DNA of 28,394 bases from Reyranella sp. (GTDB lineage: Bacteria > Pseudomonadota > Alphaproteobacteria > Reyranellales > Reyranellaceae): positions 1-28,394 of the forward strand of contig SCVT01000309.1 of NCBI GenBank assembly GCA_004296815.1. The letters run 5' to 3'. Within the stretch, counting starts at the first letter, position 1; each line of letters starts with the position of its first letter. Positions 17,283 through 24,362 of this stretch are shown piece after piece. The notes under the pieces were generated by a model. The model was not told where the DNA came from and ran no database searches. It saw only the letters and a program-made list of their open reading frames with translations. Made by a program: the position numbers and the translations under genes.

Positions 17283-17354
17283 ATGAAGACGTTCGCCCTC
17301 CTCCGGTCGCGACGCCGCCGCTTTTCCAAGCGGCGTGAGGACACGCGCGTTTAA
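17283..17354 (+). CDS. Arg-rich leader peptide upstream of argC (candidate)
   Basis: A 23-codon ORF beginning ATG AAG ACG and ending TAA. Eight codons are Arg: codon 8, four in a row at 10-13, two at 17-18, and 22 (core LLRSRRRRFSKRR). It lies 108 bases before argC, a gene of arginine synthesis. Arg clusters just ahead of paired RNA segments are what a ribosome-stalling attenuator of an arginine operon would need. No Shine-Dalgarno precedes it; the candidate promoter would place the transcript start at the ATG, or translation could be passed on from the tiny ORF ending in the overlapping ATGA. Caution: in GC-rich DNA random frames are Arg-rich, so this rests on context and structure together. 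The peptide itself need not have a function beyond being translated. Confidence 0.55.
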   Translation: MKTFALLRSRRRRFSKRREDTRV

Positions 17355-17400
17355 CAAACGCGCTGTTCAATCGAAGCCGCTGGAGAGGATGAGCGGCTTC
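17316..17400 (+). promoter_or_regulatory. Candidate arginine attenuator: mutually exclusive hairpins
   Basis: Four segments can pair in exclusive ways. Segment 1 CGCCGCTT (17316-17323) pairs with segment 2 AAGCGGCG (17328-17335), 8 bp with a TTCC loop. Segment 3 GAAGCCGCT (17373-17381) pairs with segment 4 AGCGGCTTC (17392-17400), 9 bp with a ten-base loop. Segments 2 and 3 can pair over 6 bp (AGCGGC with GCCGCT). A further perfect 8-bp hairpin, GCGCGTTT/AAACGCGC (17345-17363), surrounds the leader stop codon. Segment 1 lies within the Arg codon run. A ribosome stalled there would free segment 2 to pair with 3 and block 3:4. Segment 3:4 has no T-run after it, only a pyrimidine-rich stretch, so control may be by Rho or at translation: its loop holds GGAGAGG-ATG of the next small ORF. 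Confidence 0.5.
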
Positions 17401-17466
17401 CCATTTCACCTTCTTCTCCAGTCGGCCCTCCCCAAAGGCCCTAGTTACGAGAGAGAAGTTCCATGA
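17389..17466 (+). CDS. Second small ORF, ending in ATGA overlap with argC
   Basis: A 25-codon ORF (begins MSGFPFHLLL, ends YEREVP) whose ATG lies just after GGAGAGG, both in the loop of the 3:4 hairpin. Its TGA overlaps the argC ATG (ATGA at 17463-17466), the usual layout for translational coupling. Its Shine-Dalgarno can also pair with TCTTCTCCAG (17412-17421). It may relay ribosomes to argC, which has only a modest own site (GAGAGA). It could be a chance ORF; composition says little at this length. Confidence 0.35.
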   Translation: MSGFPFHLLLQSALPKGPSYEREVP

Positions 17467-18425
17467 GCACCAGCAACAAGACCAAGATCTTCATCGACGG
17501 CCAGCACGGCACCACCGGCCTGCAGATTCTCGACCGGCTGAAGGATCGGCCTGACATCGAGCTGCTCGAGCTGCCGATGGCCGACCGCAAGGATCTTGGC
17601 AAGCGTGCGGAGATCGCGAAGGCCTCCGACATCACGGTGCTGTGCCTGCCCGACGCCGCGGCCAAGGAGCTGGTGGCGGCCATCGGCGACTTCGACACCG
17701 TCGTGATCGACGCTTCGACGGCCCATCGTGTGGCCGATGGCTGGACCTACGGCTTTCCCGAGATGGCCAAGGACCAGCGGCAGAAGCTGCTCGACTCCAA
17801 CCGGATCAGCAATCCGGGCTGCTATCCCACGGGCGCGATCGCGATCCTGCGGCCGTTGATCGATGCCGGCCTGGTGCGTGCCGACTCGACGCCCGCCGTG
17901 TTCGGCGTCTCGGGCTACACCGGCGGCGGCAAGGATTTGATCGCGGTTCACGAGAAGCCGGACGTCGAGCCGTTCGGCCTCTACGGCCTCGCCCTCGCGC
18001 ACAAGCACGTGCCGGAGATGAAGAAGTATTCCGGCCTGACGCACGCGCCGCTGTTCGTGCCATCGGTCGGTCACTATGCCCAAGGCATGCTGATCACCGT
18101 GCCGATCACGCGCGACATCACCACCAGGCAGGTGACGGCCAAGGACGTGCACGGCGTGCTCGCCGACCGCTATGCCGGCGAGACCTTCGTGCCGGTGCGG
18201 CCGCTCGGCGACAAGGCGTGGCTGGAGCGAGACCAGTTCCTGCGTGCGGACCGACTGACGAACACCAACACCATGGAGCTCGCGGTCTACGGCAACGACG
18301 CTGACGGCAACGTGGTGGCGATCGCCTCGCTCGACAATCTGGGCAAGGGCGCATCGGGCGCAGCGGTGCAGTGCATCAACCTCAAGACCGGTGTCGACGA
18401 GAAGACCGGTCTCTCGGTCGGCTAA
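17463..18425 (+). CDS. argC: N-acetyl-gamma-glutamyl-phosphate reductase, short (type 2) form
   Basis: A 320-residue cytoplasmic enzyme that reduces N-acetylglutamyl phosphate to the semialdehyde with NADPH, the third step to ornithine and arginine. The N terminus KIFIDGQHGTTGLQI is the nucleotide-binding turn of the type 2 subgroup. The catalytic Cys is in ISNPGCYPTGA. FGVSGYTGGGK, HKHVPEM, a run of Gly-rich loops and the C-terminal ASLDNLGKGASGAAVQCIN are typical. Start ATG overlaps the stop of a 25-codon ORF; GAGAGA lies about seven bases upstream. It is preceded by a leader of about 180 bases with the Arg-rich ORF and hairpins, so regulation by arginine supply is likely. A second argC of the other type follows 93 bases later. 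Confidence 0.93.
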   Translation: MSTSNKTKIFIDGQHGTTGLQILDRLKDRPDIELLELPMADRKDLGKRAEIAKASDITVLCLPDAAAKELVAAIGDFDTVVIDASTAHRVADGWTYGFPEMAKDQRQKLLDSNRISNPGCYPTGAIAILRPLIDAGLVRADSTPAVFGVSGYTGGGKDLIAVHEKPDVEPFGLYGLALAHKHVPEMKKYSGLTHAPLFVPSVGHYAQGMLITVPITRDITTRQVTAKDVHGVLADRYAGETFVPVRPLGDKAWLERDQFLRADRLTNTNTMELAVYGNDADGNVVAIASLDNLGKGASGAAVQCINLKTGVDEKTGLSVG

Positions 18426-18518
18426 GACCCAACCCGGTCACAGTCCGTCATTCTTGCGGCGGCGGCAGCGCGCATTCGCTGGACCGTTTCGCTCGCCTCC
18501 AAATAGCAGGACACTCCC

Positions 18519-19496
18519 ATGAGCATTCGCGTCGGCATTGTCGGCATCAGCGGTTTTGGCGGCGGCGAGGCGCTGCGCCTGGTCGCGAGCCACCCGTCTT
18601 TCGAATTGGTCTACGCCGCGGGCGAGGGCAGCGCCGGCAGCCGGTTAATGGATCGCTTCCCCGGTGTACCGGCCGCGCTGGCCGAGCTGGTGATCGAGAA
18701 GTGGCACCCCGCGACCTTGCCGAAGCTCGACGTGCTGTTCGCGTCGCTGCCCACGGGCGCTTCGGCCGAGGCACTGGCGCGTGTGCCCGAGGACGTGAAG
18801 ATCGTCGATATCGGCGGCGACCATCGCTACGTCGAGGGCTGGGCCTACGGCCTGGCCGACGTCTGGCCCGCCGAGATTAAGGGGGCCAGCCGCGTTGCCA
18901 ATCCCGGCTGCTTCCCCGCGGCGGTGCTGACCGCGCTGGCGCCGCTGCTGGCCCACAAACTGATCGAGCCCGGCAACATCGTGATCGACGCCAAGACCGG
19001 CATCTCCGGCGCCGGCCGGGGCGGCGCCGACAGCAGGTTCGGCTACGCCGAGAGCAACGAGAACCTGGTGCCCTACGGTCTGCTCAAGCACACCCACATG
19101 CCCGAGATGGCCAAGACGATCGAGCGGCTGAGCGGCGGCAGCGCGGCCGGACTGGTGTTCACGCCGCATCTGATCCCGATGACGCGCGGCGTCCTTGCGA
19201 CGATCTACTGCCGCGGCCGCGCCACCACGGCCGATTGCCTCGATGCGGCGCGGCGCTTCTACGCCCGGCGGCCGTTCGTCCGTGTGACCGACAAGCCGCC
19301 ACAGACCAAATGGGCGACCGGCTCGAACCTCGCGTTTGTCGGCTATGCGGCCGATCCGGAGCGCAACCTGGTTATCGCGATGGGCGTGGTCGACAATCTC
19401 GGCAAGGGAGCAGCCGGTCAGGCGGTGCAGAATGCCAACTTGATCTGCGGCCTGTCGGAAACCGCGGGCCTGGACGGCGCGCCGGTGTGGCCATGA
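18519..19496 (+). CDS. N-acetyl-gamma-glutamyl-phosphate reductase-like protein, type 1 form
   Basis: A 325-residue NADP-dependent semialdehyde dehydrogenase of the ArgC family, type 1 subgroup. It shows IVGISGFGGGEALRL at the nucleotide site, PTGAS, VANPGCFPAAVL with the catalytic Cys, GISGAGRGG, HTHMPEM and the C-terminal VVDNLGKGAAGQAVQNANLI. Active-site residues look intact, so it should be catalytic. Because the preceding gene already provides a complete ArgC of the other subgroup, this copy may be redundant, may be used under other conditions, or may act on a related acyl-phosphate as LysY-type proteins do. AGGA lies shortly before the ATG. The last codons overlap the start of the GNAT gene (ATGA), indicating coupling. 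No own promoter is evident in the 93-base gap, so it is probably cotranscribed with the first argC. Confidence 0.88.
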   Translation: MSIRVGIVGISGFGGGEALRLVASHPSFELVYAAGEGSAGSRLMDRFPGVPAALAELVIEKWHPATLPKLDVLFASLPTGASAEALARVPEDVKIVDIGGDHRYVEGWAYGLADVWPAEIKGASRVANPGCFPAAVLTALAPLLAHKLIEPGNIVIDAKTGISGAGRGGADSRFGYAESNENLVPYGLLKHTHMPEMAKTIERLSGGSAAGLVFTPHLIPMTRGVLATIYCRGRATTADCLDAARRFYARRPFVRVTDKPPQTKWATGSNLAFVGYAADPERNLVIAMGVVDNLGKGAAGQAVQNANLICGLSETAGLDGAPVWP

Positions 19497-19948
19497 GGTT
19501 CACGCTGAGACGGGCGGTGGCCGCCGATGCGGGCGCCGTCCGCGTGCTGACACGCGACGCCTACGCCAAGTGGGTGCCGGTGATCGGGCGCGAACCCAAG
19601 CCCATGACCAAGAACTACGACACGGCGGTGCGGCTGAACCGCATCGACCTCGCGCATGTCGACGGCGAGCTCGCCGGCCTGATCGAGACTATCGACAGGT
19701 CGGATCATCTGCTGATCGAGAACGTCGCCGTCGCGCCGGCACGGCACGGCCAGGGCCTCGGCCGCGCTCTGCTGGCGCATGCCGAGACGGTGGCGCGCGC
19801 GGCCGGCTATCGCGAGGTGCGCCTCTACACCAACCAGAAGTTCGCCGCGAACGTGGAGCTCTACCTGTCGCTGGGCTACCGGATCGACCGCGAGGAGGAA
19901 TCCGAGCTCGGCGTCACCGTCTACATGAGCAAGACGCTCAGTCCCTGA
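19493..19948 (+). CDS. GNAT family N-acetyltransferase
   Basis: A 151-residue acetyl-CoA-dependent acetyltransferase. The acetyl-CoA loop lies in VAVAPARHGQGLGRALLAHAE (R/Q-x-x-G-x-G/A type, about residues 82-102 by position). It is followed by the helix and VRLYTNQKFAANVELYLSLGYR, a common GNAT ending. ATG at 19493 overlaps the TGA of the upstream ArgC-like gene, so the two are coupled; the frame back to 19235 is a shadow. Its location after two argC genes invites the idea of N-acetylglutamate synthase activity, but similar small GNAT proteins are widespread and of mixed function, and I see no ArgA-like specific motif. Its end overlaps the end of the convergent GntR-family gene by 11 bases. 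Confidence 0.85.
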   Translation: MRFTLRRAVAADAGAVRVLTRDAYAKWVPVIGREPKPMTKNYDTAVRLNRIDLAHVDGELAGLIETIDRSDHLLIENVAVAPARHGQGLGRALLAHAETVARAAGYREVRLYTNQKFAANVELYLSLGYRIDREEESELGVTVYMSKTLSP

Positions 19949-20630
19949 GATACTCGGGGTAGCGGGCGCGGATCTCACCGAGATAACCCAGCGTGCCGGA
20001 GAGATGCCGGCGCACCGCTTCCTGCGCCTCGTCGGGCTGCCGCGTGCCGATCGCGTCCATGATCAAGCGGTGATGCGCCACGATGTCCTGTGCCTTGCCG
20101 GGCGTCGGCAGGTGGAGCCGGCGCAGCCGGTCGATGTGGCCGGAGCGGCTGCGCACCAGCGCCCACAGCTCGCGCTTGCCTGCCGCGGCGTAGAGCTGCC
20201 AGTGGAAGTCGTTGTCGGCCGCCATGAAGGCCGCGAAGTCGCCGGCCTGCGCGAAGTGCTCCTGCAGCGCGATGGTGCGGCCGAGCTCGTCGACCAGCAT
20301 CGCCTCATGCTCGAGCGCCAGCAGGCGCACGATCTCGAGCTCCAGCGACTGGCGCAGGAAGTGCGCCTGCTGCGCGGCGGTGACGTCGATCTTGGTGACG
20401 ACCGTGGCATGTTGCGGGTAGACCGCGACCAGGTCCTCTTCGTTCAGCCGCATCAGCGCGTCGCGGATCGGCGTCGAGGAGAGGCCGAACTCCTTGGCGA
20501 GCTTGGCGCGCGACAGCGTCTCGCCGGGCGGCAGGGTGAGGGACACGATCATCTCGCGCAGCCGCTCGAACACCTGGGGCGCTGCCTGGCGGTCGCGGTC
20601 GAGGCGTTGGGAGGAGGTTAGATCCTGCAT
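19938..20630 (-). CDS. GntR family transcriptional regulator, FCD (FadR-like) subgroup
   Basis: A 230-residue DNA-binding regulator. The N-terminal winged helix (VFERLREMIVSLTLPPG, then LAKEFGLSSTPIRDALMRL as recognition region) is standard GntR. The C-terminal FCD domain is all-helical and carries the metal/ligand residues of the family: D and H in DNDFHWQLY, H in the HHRLIMDAI stretch and H near HLSG. FCD regulators often respond to sugar acids or other carboxylates. The gene is divergent from the sugar-acid dehydratase operon, with 52 bases between the starts. It most likely controls that operon and itself through the palindrome at 20648-20661. A sugar acid or its 2-keto-3-deoxy product is the likely effector (inference). 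Confidence 0.92.
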   Translation of the reverse strand: MQDLTSSQRLDRDRQAAPQVFERLREMIVSLTLPPGETLSRAKLAKEFGLSSTPIRDALMRLNEEDLVAVYPQHATVVTKIDVTAAQQAHFLRQSLELEIVRLLALEHEAMLVDELGRTIALQEHFAQAGDFAAFMAADNDFHWQLYAAAGKRELWALVRSRSGHIDRLRRLHLPTPGKAQDIVAHHRLIMDAIGTRQPDEAQEAVRRHLSGTLGYLGEIRARYPEYLRD

Positions 20631-20647
20631 TGCCCTGTCATTGATGC

Positions 20648-20661
20648 ACTAATATATTAGT
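20648..20661. promoter_or_regulatory. Probable GntR operator, perfect 14-bp palindrome
   Basis: ACTAATATATTAGT is a perfect inverted repeat in the 52-base gap between the regulator and the dehydratase gene. It is strikingly AT-rich in a GC-rich region and contains TAATAT/TATATT, which could be the -10 of either promoter. This would give direct repression of both genes. Size and symmetry fit FadR/FCD-type operators. Confidence 0.75.
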
Positions 20662-20682
20662 CGAAATTCTGGAGGAAAAACA

Positions 20683-22428
20683 ATGACCCGCAAGGCTTCC
20701 GCCAAGGACCCAGCGGCACTGCGCAGCGCCCGCTGGTTTGCCCCCGACGATCTTCGCGCCTTCGGCCATCGCTCGCGCGCGATGCAGATGGGTTTCGCCC
20801 CGGAGGAATGGGCGGGCAAGCCGGTCATCGCCATCCTCAACACGTGGTCGGAGGCCCAGCCCTGCCACATGCACTTCAAGTCCCGCGTCGACGACGTGAA
20901 GCGCGGCATCCTGCAGGCGGGTGGCTTCCCCATGGAGCTGCCGGCGCTGTCGCTGTCGGAGAGCTTCCTCAAGCCCACGACCATGCTCTACCGCAACCTG
21001 CTGGCGATGGACGCCGAGGAATTGCTGCGCGGCCATCCGGTGGACGGCGTCGTGCTGATGGGCGGTTGCGACAAGACCACGCCCGCGCTGCTGCTCGGCG
21101 CGATCAGCGCCGGCCTGCCCGCGATCTACCTGCCGGCCGGTCCGATGCTGCGCGGCAACTGGAAGGGCAAGGTGCTGGGCTCGGGCTCCGACGCCTGGAA
21201 GTACTGGGACGAGCGCCGCGCCGGCAAGATCTCCGACGATGACTGGGTCGACGTCGAGGCGGGCATCGCGCGCAGCTACGGCACCTGCATGACCATGGGC
21301 ACGGCCGCCACCATGATGGCGATGGCCGAGACGCTCGGCATGTCGCTGCCCGGTGCCTCGTCGATCCCCGCCGCCGATGCCAACCACATTCGCATGGCGT
21401 CCGAGTGCGGCCGCCGCGTCGTCGAGATGGTGTGGGAGAATCTCACGCCCGCGAAAATCCTGAGCAAGAACGCCTTCCTCAACGCCGTCACCGCGGCGAT
21501 GGCGGTCGGCTGCTCGACCAATGCCATCATCCACCTGATCGCGATGGCGCGCCGCGCCGGCCACGATGTCGGCCTCGACGATTTCGAGCGCGCCTCGCGC
21601 AAGGTGCCGGTAATCGCCAACATCCGGCCCTCCGGCGACAAGTATCTGATGGAGGACTTCTTCTACGCCGGCGGCCTGCCCGGCCTACTGGAGCAGATTC
21701 GCGAGCATCTCCATCTCGACTGCCTCACCGTCACCGGCAAGACGCTGGGCGAGAACATCGAGGGTGCGGAGATCTACAACGAGGACGTAATCCGCTCGCC
21801 GGGGAACGCGATCTACAAGGAGGGCGCACTCGCCGTGCTGAAGGGCAACCTCGCGCCCGACGGCTGCGTGATCAAGCCGTCGGCCTGTGCGCCCAAGTTC
21901 CTGAAGCACACCGGCCCCGCGCTGGTGTTCGACGACTATCCGTCGATGAAGGAAGCGATCGACCGCGACGATCTCGACGTGACGGAAGACACGGTGCTGA
22001 TCCTGCGCAATGCGGGCCCCCAGGGCGGCCCCGGCATGCCGGAGTGGGGCATGCTGCCGATCCCGAGGAAGCTGGTGAAGCAGGGCGTGCGCGACATGGT
22101 GCGCCTCTCCGACAGCCGTATGAGCGGCACCAGCTACGGCGCCTGCATCCTTCACGTCTCGCCCGAGAGCTATATCGGCGGTCCGCTGGCGCTGGTGAAG
22201 ACCGGCGACATGATCTCGCTCGACGTCGACAAACGGACGATCAACATGAACGTCTCCGATACCGAGCTCGCCAAGCGCAAGGCGGCGTGGAAAAAGCCCG
22301 AGGCACGCTACGAGCGCGGCTACGGCTGGATGTTCACGAAGCACATCAAGCAGGCCAACGAAGGCTGCGACTTCGACTTCCTCGAGACCAGCTTCGGCAA
22401 GCCCGTCGTCGAACCGTCGATCTACTGA
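20683..22428 (+). CDS. Sugar-acid dehydratase of the IlvD/Edd family (L-arabinonate/D-xylonate dehydratase-like)
   Basis: A 581-residue cytoplasmic Fe-S dehydratase that removes water from a 2,3-dihydroxy acid to give a 2-keto-3-deoxy acid. Three Cys in the cluster positions of the family are present: C61 in SEAQPC, C129 in GGCDKTTPA and C202 in GTCMTMGTAA. SDSRMSGTSYGAC supplies the catalytic Ser (S481). Other typical stretches are GCSTNAIIHL and NAGPQGGPGMPEWGMLPIP. The length and the ARWFAP/NTWSEAQPCH start point to the pentonate dehydratase branch rather than IlvD of valine synthesis, although a few members act on both. GGAGG lies eight bases before the ATG. It is the first gene of an operon with the RraA-like gene and a TctC receptor, under the divergent GntR regulator. 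The exact sugar acid is not certain. Confidence 0.88.
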   Translation: MTRKASAKDPAALRSARWFAPDDLRAFGHRSRAMQMGFAPEEWAGKPVIAILNTWSEAQPCHMHFKSRVDDVKRGILQAGGFPMELPALSLSESFLKPTTMLYRNLLAMDAEELLRGHPVDGVVLMGGCDKTTPALLLGAISAGLPAIYLPAGPMLRGNWKGKVLGSGSDAWKYWDERRAGKISDDDWVDVEAGIARSYGTCMTMGTAATMMAMAETLGMSLPGASSIPAADANHIRMASECGRRVVEMVWENLTPAKILSKNAFLNAVTAAMAVGCSTNAIIHLIAMARRAGHDVGLDDFERASRKVPVIANIRPSGDKYLMEDFFYAGGLPGLLEQIREHLHLDCLTVTGKTLGENIEGAEIYNEDVIRSPGNAIYKEGALAVLKGNLAPDGCVIKPSACAPKFLKHTGPALVFDDYPSMKEAIDRDDLDVTEDTVLILRNAGPQGGPGMPEWGMLPIPRKLVKQGVRDMVRLSDSRMSGTSYGACILHVSPESYIGGPLALVKTGDMISLDVDKRTINMNVSDTELAKRKAAWKKPEARYERGYGWMFTKHIKQANEGCDFDFLETSFGKPVVEPSIY

Positions 22429-22436
22429 GGTCCGCC

Positions 22437-23153
22437 ATGGCGTTGAAGAAAGAGACCCGCGACAAGCTGCTGACCGTCAGCACACCGACGGTAGCGACCG
22501 CGCTCTACAAGCGCGGCTTCCGCATCCAGGCGATCCAGGACGTCCATCCGCTGTCGCCGGACCAGCCGACTCTGGTCGGCGAGGCCTTCACGCTCCGCTA
22601 CATGCCGGCGCGCGAGGACCTCAACAAGCTCGAGGTCTTCCGCAATCACGGCCATCCGCAGCGGAAGGCGGTCGAGGACTGCCCGCCGGGCTCCGTGCTG
22701 GTGATGGACAGCCGCAAGGACGCGCGCGCAGCGTCGGCCGGCGCGATTCTCGTGACGCGCCTGATGAAGCGCGGCTGCGCCGGCGTCATCACCGACGGCG
22801 GCTTCCGCGATTCGGCCGAGATCGCGGCGTTGAACTTCCCCGCCTACCACCATCGCCCCAGCGCGCCGACCAACCTCACGCTGCACCACGCCATCGACAT
22901 CAACGTGCCGATCGGCTGCGGCGATGCGCCGGTGTTTCCGGGCGACGTGATCCTGGGGGACAAGGACGGCGTGATCGTGATCCCCGCGCATATCGCCGAC
23001 GAGATCGCGACCGAGGCCGTCGAGATGACGGCCTACGAGGATTTCGTCACCGAACGCGTGCAGGCGGGGCAGGGCATCTTTGGTCTCTATCCCGCGACCG
23101 ACGAGAAGAACCTCACGGCCTTCGCCGAGTGGCGTAAGACGAACAAGCGTTGA
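22437..23153 (+). CDS. RraA-like protein (HMG/CHA aldolase superfamily)
   Basis: A 238-residue protein of the RraA fold. Members include the RNase E inhibitor RraA and divalent-metal aldolases or decarboxylases such as 4-hydroxy-4-methyl-2-oxoglutarate aldolase. The aldolase-type motif is seen in VITDGGFRDSAEIA (the D-G and R-D residues bind substrate and metal), and GDVILGDKDGVIVIP is the usual C-terminal signature. The retained motif favours an enzyme over an RNase E regulator. ATG at 22437 has GAGGT upstream and lies eight bases after the dehydratase stop. Next to a sugar-acid dehydratase it could act on the 2-keto-3-deoxy product or on a later 2-oxo acid; that step is otherwise unaccounted for in this operon. 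Function is inferred from family and context only. Confidence 0.85.
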   Translation: MALKKETRDKLLTVSTPTVATALYKRGFRIQAIQDVHPLSPDQPTLVGEAFTLRYMPAREDLNKLEVFRNHGHPQRKAVEDCPPGSVLVMDSRKDARAASAGAILVTRLMKRGCAGVITDGGFRDSAEIAALNFPAYHHRPSAPTNLTLHHAIDINVPIGCGDAPVFPGDVILGDKDGVIVIPAHIADEIATEAVEMTAYEDFVTERVQAGQGIFGLYPATDEKNLTAFAEWRKTNKR

Positions 23154-23168
23154 AAGAGGAGGAGTAGA

Positions 23169-24146
23169 ATGAAAGCGTTGACGAAGAATTTGGCTCTTGG
23201 CCTGGCCCTCGTGGCGGCTCTCGCAGCCGCGCCAGCCCAGGCGCAGGACTATCCCGACAAGCCGATCACCGTGATCGTGCCGTTCCCGCCGGGCGGTTCG
23301 TCCGACGCTACGGCGCGTCTTGTCACCAAGAAGCTCGCGGAGCGCGTCGGCCAGTCGATCGTGGTCGACAACAAGGGCGGCGCCAACGGCTCGATCGGTG
23401 CTGCGGCGCTGAAGCAGGCCAAGCCCGACGGCTACACCTTCCTGGTGGGCTCGATCGGCGTGTTCGGCATCAACCCGGCCCTGTTCAAGGACCTGCGCTA
23501 CGACCCGATGAAGGATTTCGACCTGCTGAGCGTCGTGGTGCGCACGCCCAACGTGCTGGTGGCCAACCCGAACTTTCCGGCGAACAACGTGGCCGAGCTG
23601 GTCGAGTACCTGAAGAAGAACCCCGACAAGGTGACCTTCGCCTCGTCGGGCACCGGCTCGTCCGACCACCTGACCGCCGCGCTGTTCCTGCAGAAGACCG
23701 GCACGACCGGCATCCATGTTCCCTACAAGGGCGGCGGGCCGGCGATCAGCGACCTGATCTCGGGCCACGCCAACGTCTCGTTCCAGAACCTGGGCGCGAT
23801 CGCCCAGCACGTGAAGTCGGGCAAGCTGAAGGCGCTCGGCGTCACCAGCGCTGCGCGCACACCGACGCTGCCCGAGGTGCCCACCATGGCCGAGGGCGGC
23901 GTGAAGGACCTCGAGGTCTATTCCTGGCAGGCCGCCGCCGCGCCGAAGGGCTTGCCGCCGGCCGTGAAAGCCAAGCTCGAGGCCGAGCTGATCGCTTCGG
24001 CCAAGTCGCCCGACATCAAGGCGCAGTTCGAGGCTGTGGGCTTCGAGGTCGTCGCCAACAACAGCCAGGAGTTCACCAAGTTCCTGACCGACGAGATCGC
24101 GCGCTGGAAGAACGTCGTCGAGACCGGGAAGATCACCGTCGAGTAG
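23169..24146 (+). CDS. TctC/Bug family periplasmic solute-binding protein, second copy
   Basis: A 325-residue periplasmic receptor with a Sec-type signal peptide (about residues 1-25, cut after AQA-QD). The Bug fold is clear from PITVIVPFPPGGSSDATAR, VVDNKGGANGSIGAAALKQA, VTFASSGTGSSDHLTAALF, VPYKGGGPAISDLISGHAN and LPEVPTMAEGG. GGAGGAG lies shortly before the ATG, and the gap from the RraA-like stop is 15 bases. It is an orphan like the first copy, with no TctA/TctB genes here. Its place in the GntR-controlled operon suggests that it binds the sugar acid or carboxylate handled by the dehydratase. The membrane part would then have to be supplied from elsewhere in the genome. A strong hairpin follows the gene. 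Confidence 0.92.
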   Translation: MKALTKNLALGLALVAALAAAPAQAQDYPDKPITVIVPFPPGGSSDATARLVTKKLAERVGQSIVVDNKGGANGSIGAAALKQAKPDGYTFLVGSIGVFGINPALFKDLRYDPMKDFDLLSVVVRTPNVLVANPNFPANNVAELVEYLKKNPDKVTFASSGTGSSDHLTAALFLQKTGTTGIHVPYKGGGPAISDLISGHANVSFQNLGAIAQHVKSGKLKALGVTSAARTPTLPEVPTMAEGGVKDLEVYSWQAAAAPKGLPPAVKAKLEAELIASAKSPDIKAQFEAVGFEVVANNSQEFTKFLTDEIARWKNVVETGKITVE

Positions 24147-24161
24147 GCGGCGAGTCGCTTC

Positions 24162-24216
24162 GGAAGAATTAGTCTTCCCAAAGAGCGCTTCGGGGGCATC
24201 TCTTCCCCCGAAGCGC
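24162..24216. terminator. Hairpins after the TctC operon, probable terminator
   Basis: A perfect 12-bp stem, GCGCTTCGGGGG (24185-24196) with CCCCCGAAGCGC (24205-24216), has an eight-base loop. A smaller 6-bp hairpin, GGAAGA/TCTTCC (24162-24178), precedes it. No clear T-run follows (GCGATCTTTGG), so termination may be partial. It separates the sugar-acid operon from the sulfate leader. Confidence 0.6.
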
Positions 24217-24296
24217 GCGATCTTTGGCAAACGCCTCCATTGTTTGCTGGCCCGTTCGCGGGCATTTCTGGAACATCGAAGTCCGTGGAGACAGTG

Positions 24297-24362
24297 ATGT
24301 CCCAGACCCCTTCCGCGCTCTTGCGCCCGCTGAAATCGTGTCGATGCGGCATGTGCCGCTGA
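24297..24362 (+). CDS. Cys-containing leader peptide upstream of the sulfate transport operon (candidate)
   Basis: A 21-codon ORF with a good ribosome-binding site: GGAG at 24287-24290, six bases before ATG. Its C-terminal third reads KSCRCGMCR and then TGA, so three Cys codons (TGT, TGC, TGC) fall within six codons. It lies 75 bases before a small gene that is overlapped by sbp, the start of the sulfate uptake operon. Cys is the end product of sulfate assimilation, so ribosome stalling at Cys codons would report sulfur shortage. Cys-rich short ORFs with such a role have been described in mycobacteria. Three Cys in 21 is well above expectation for random GC-rich sequence. Whether the peptide is made, and in which direction control works, is not known. 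Confidence 0.6.
   Translation: MSQTPSALLRPLKSCRCGMCR

Noticed and set aside
20683..22428. Valine/isoleucine-pathway IlvD
   Set aside because: The context (GntR/FCD regulator, RraA-like protein, solute receptor) and sequence features favour the sugar-acid dehydratase branch.
24185..24216. SAM or other known riboswitch in the region before the sulfate operon
   Set aside because: I could not match any known riboswitch core; the perfect 12-bp stem is better explained as the end of the previous operon.
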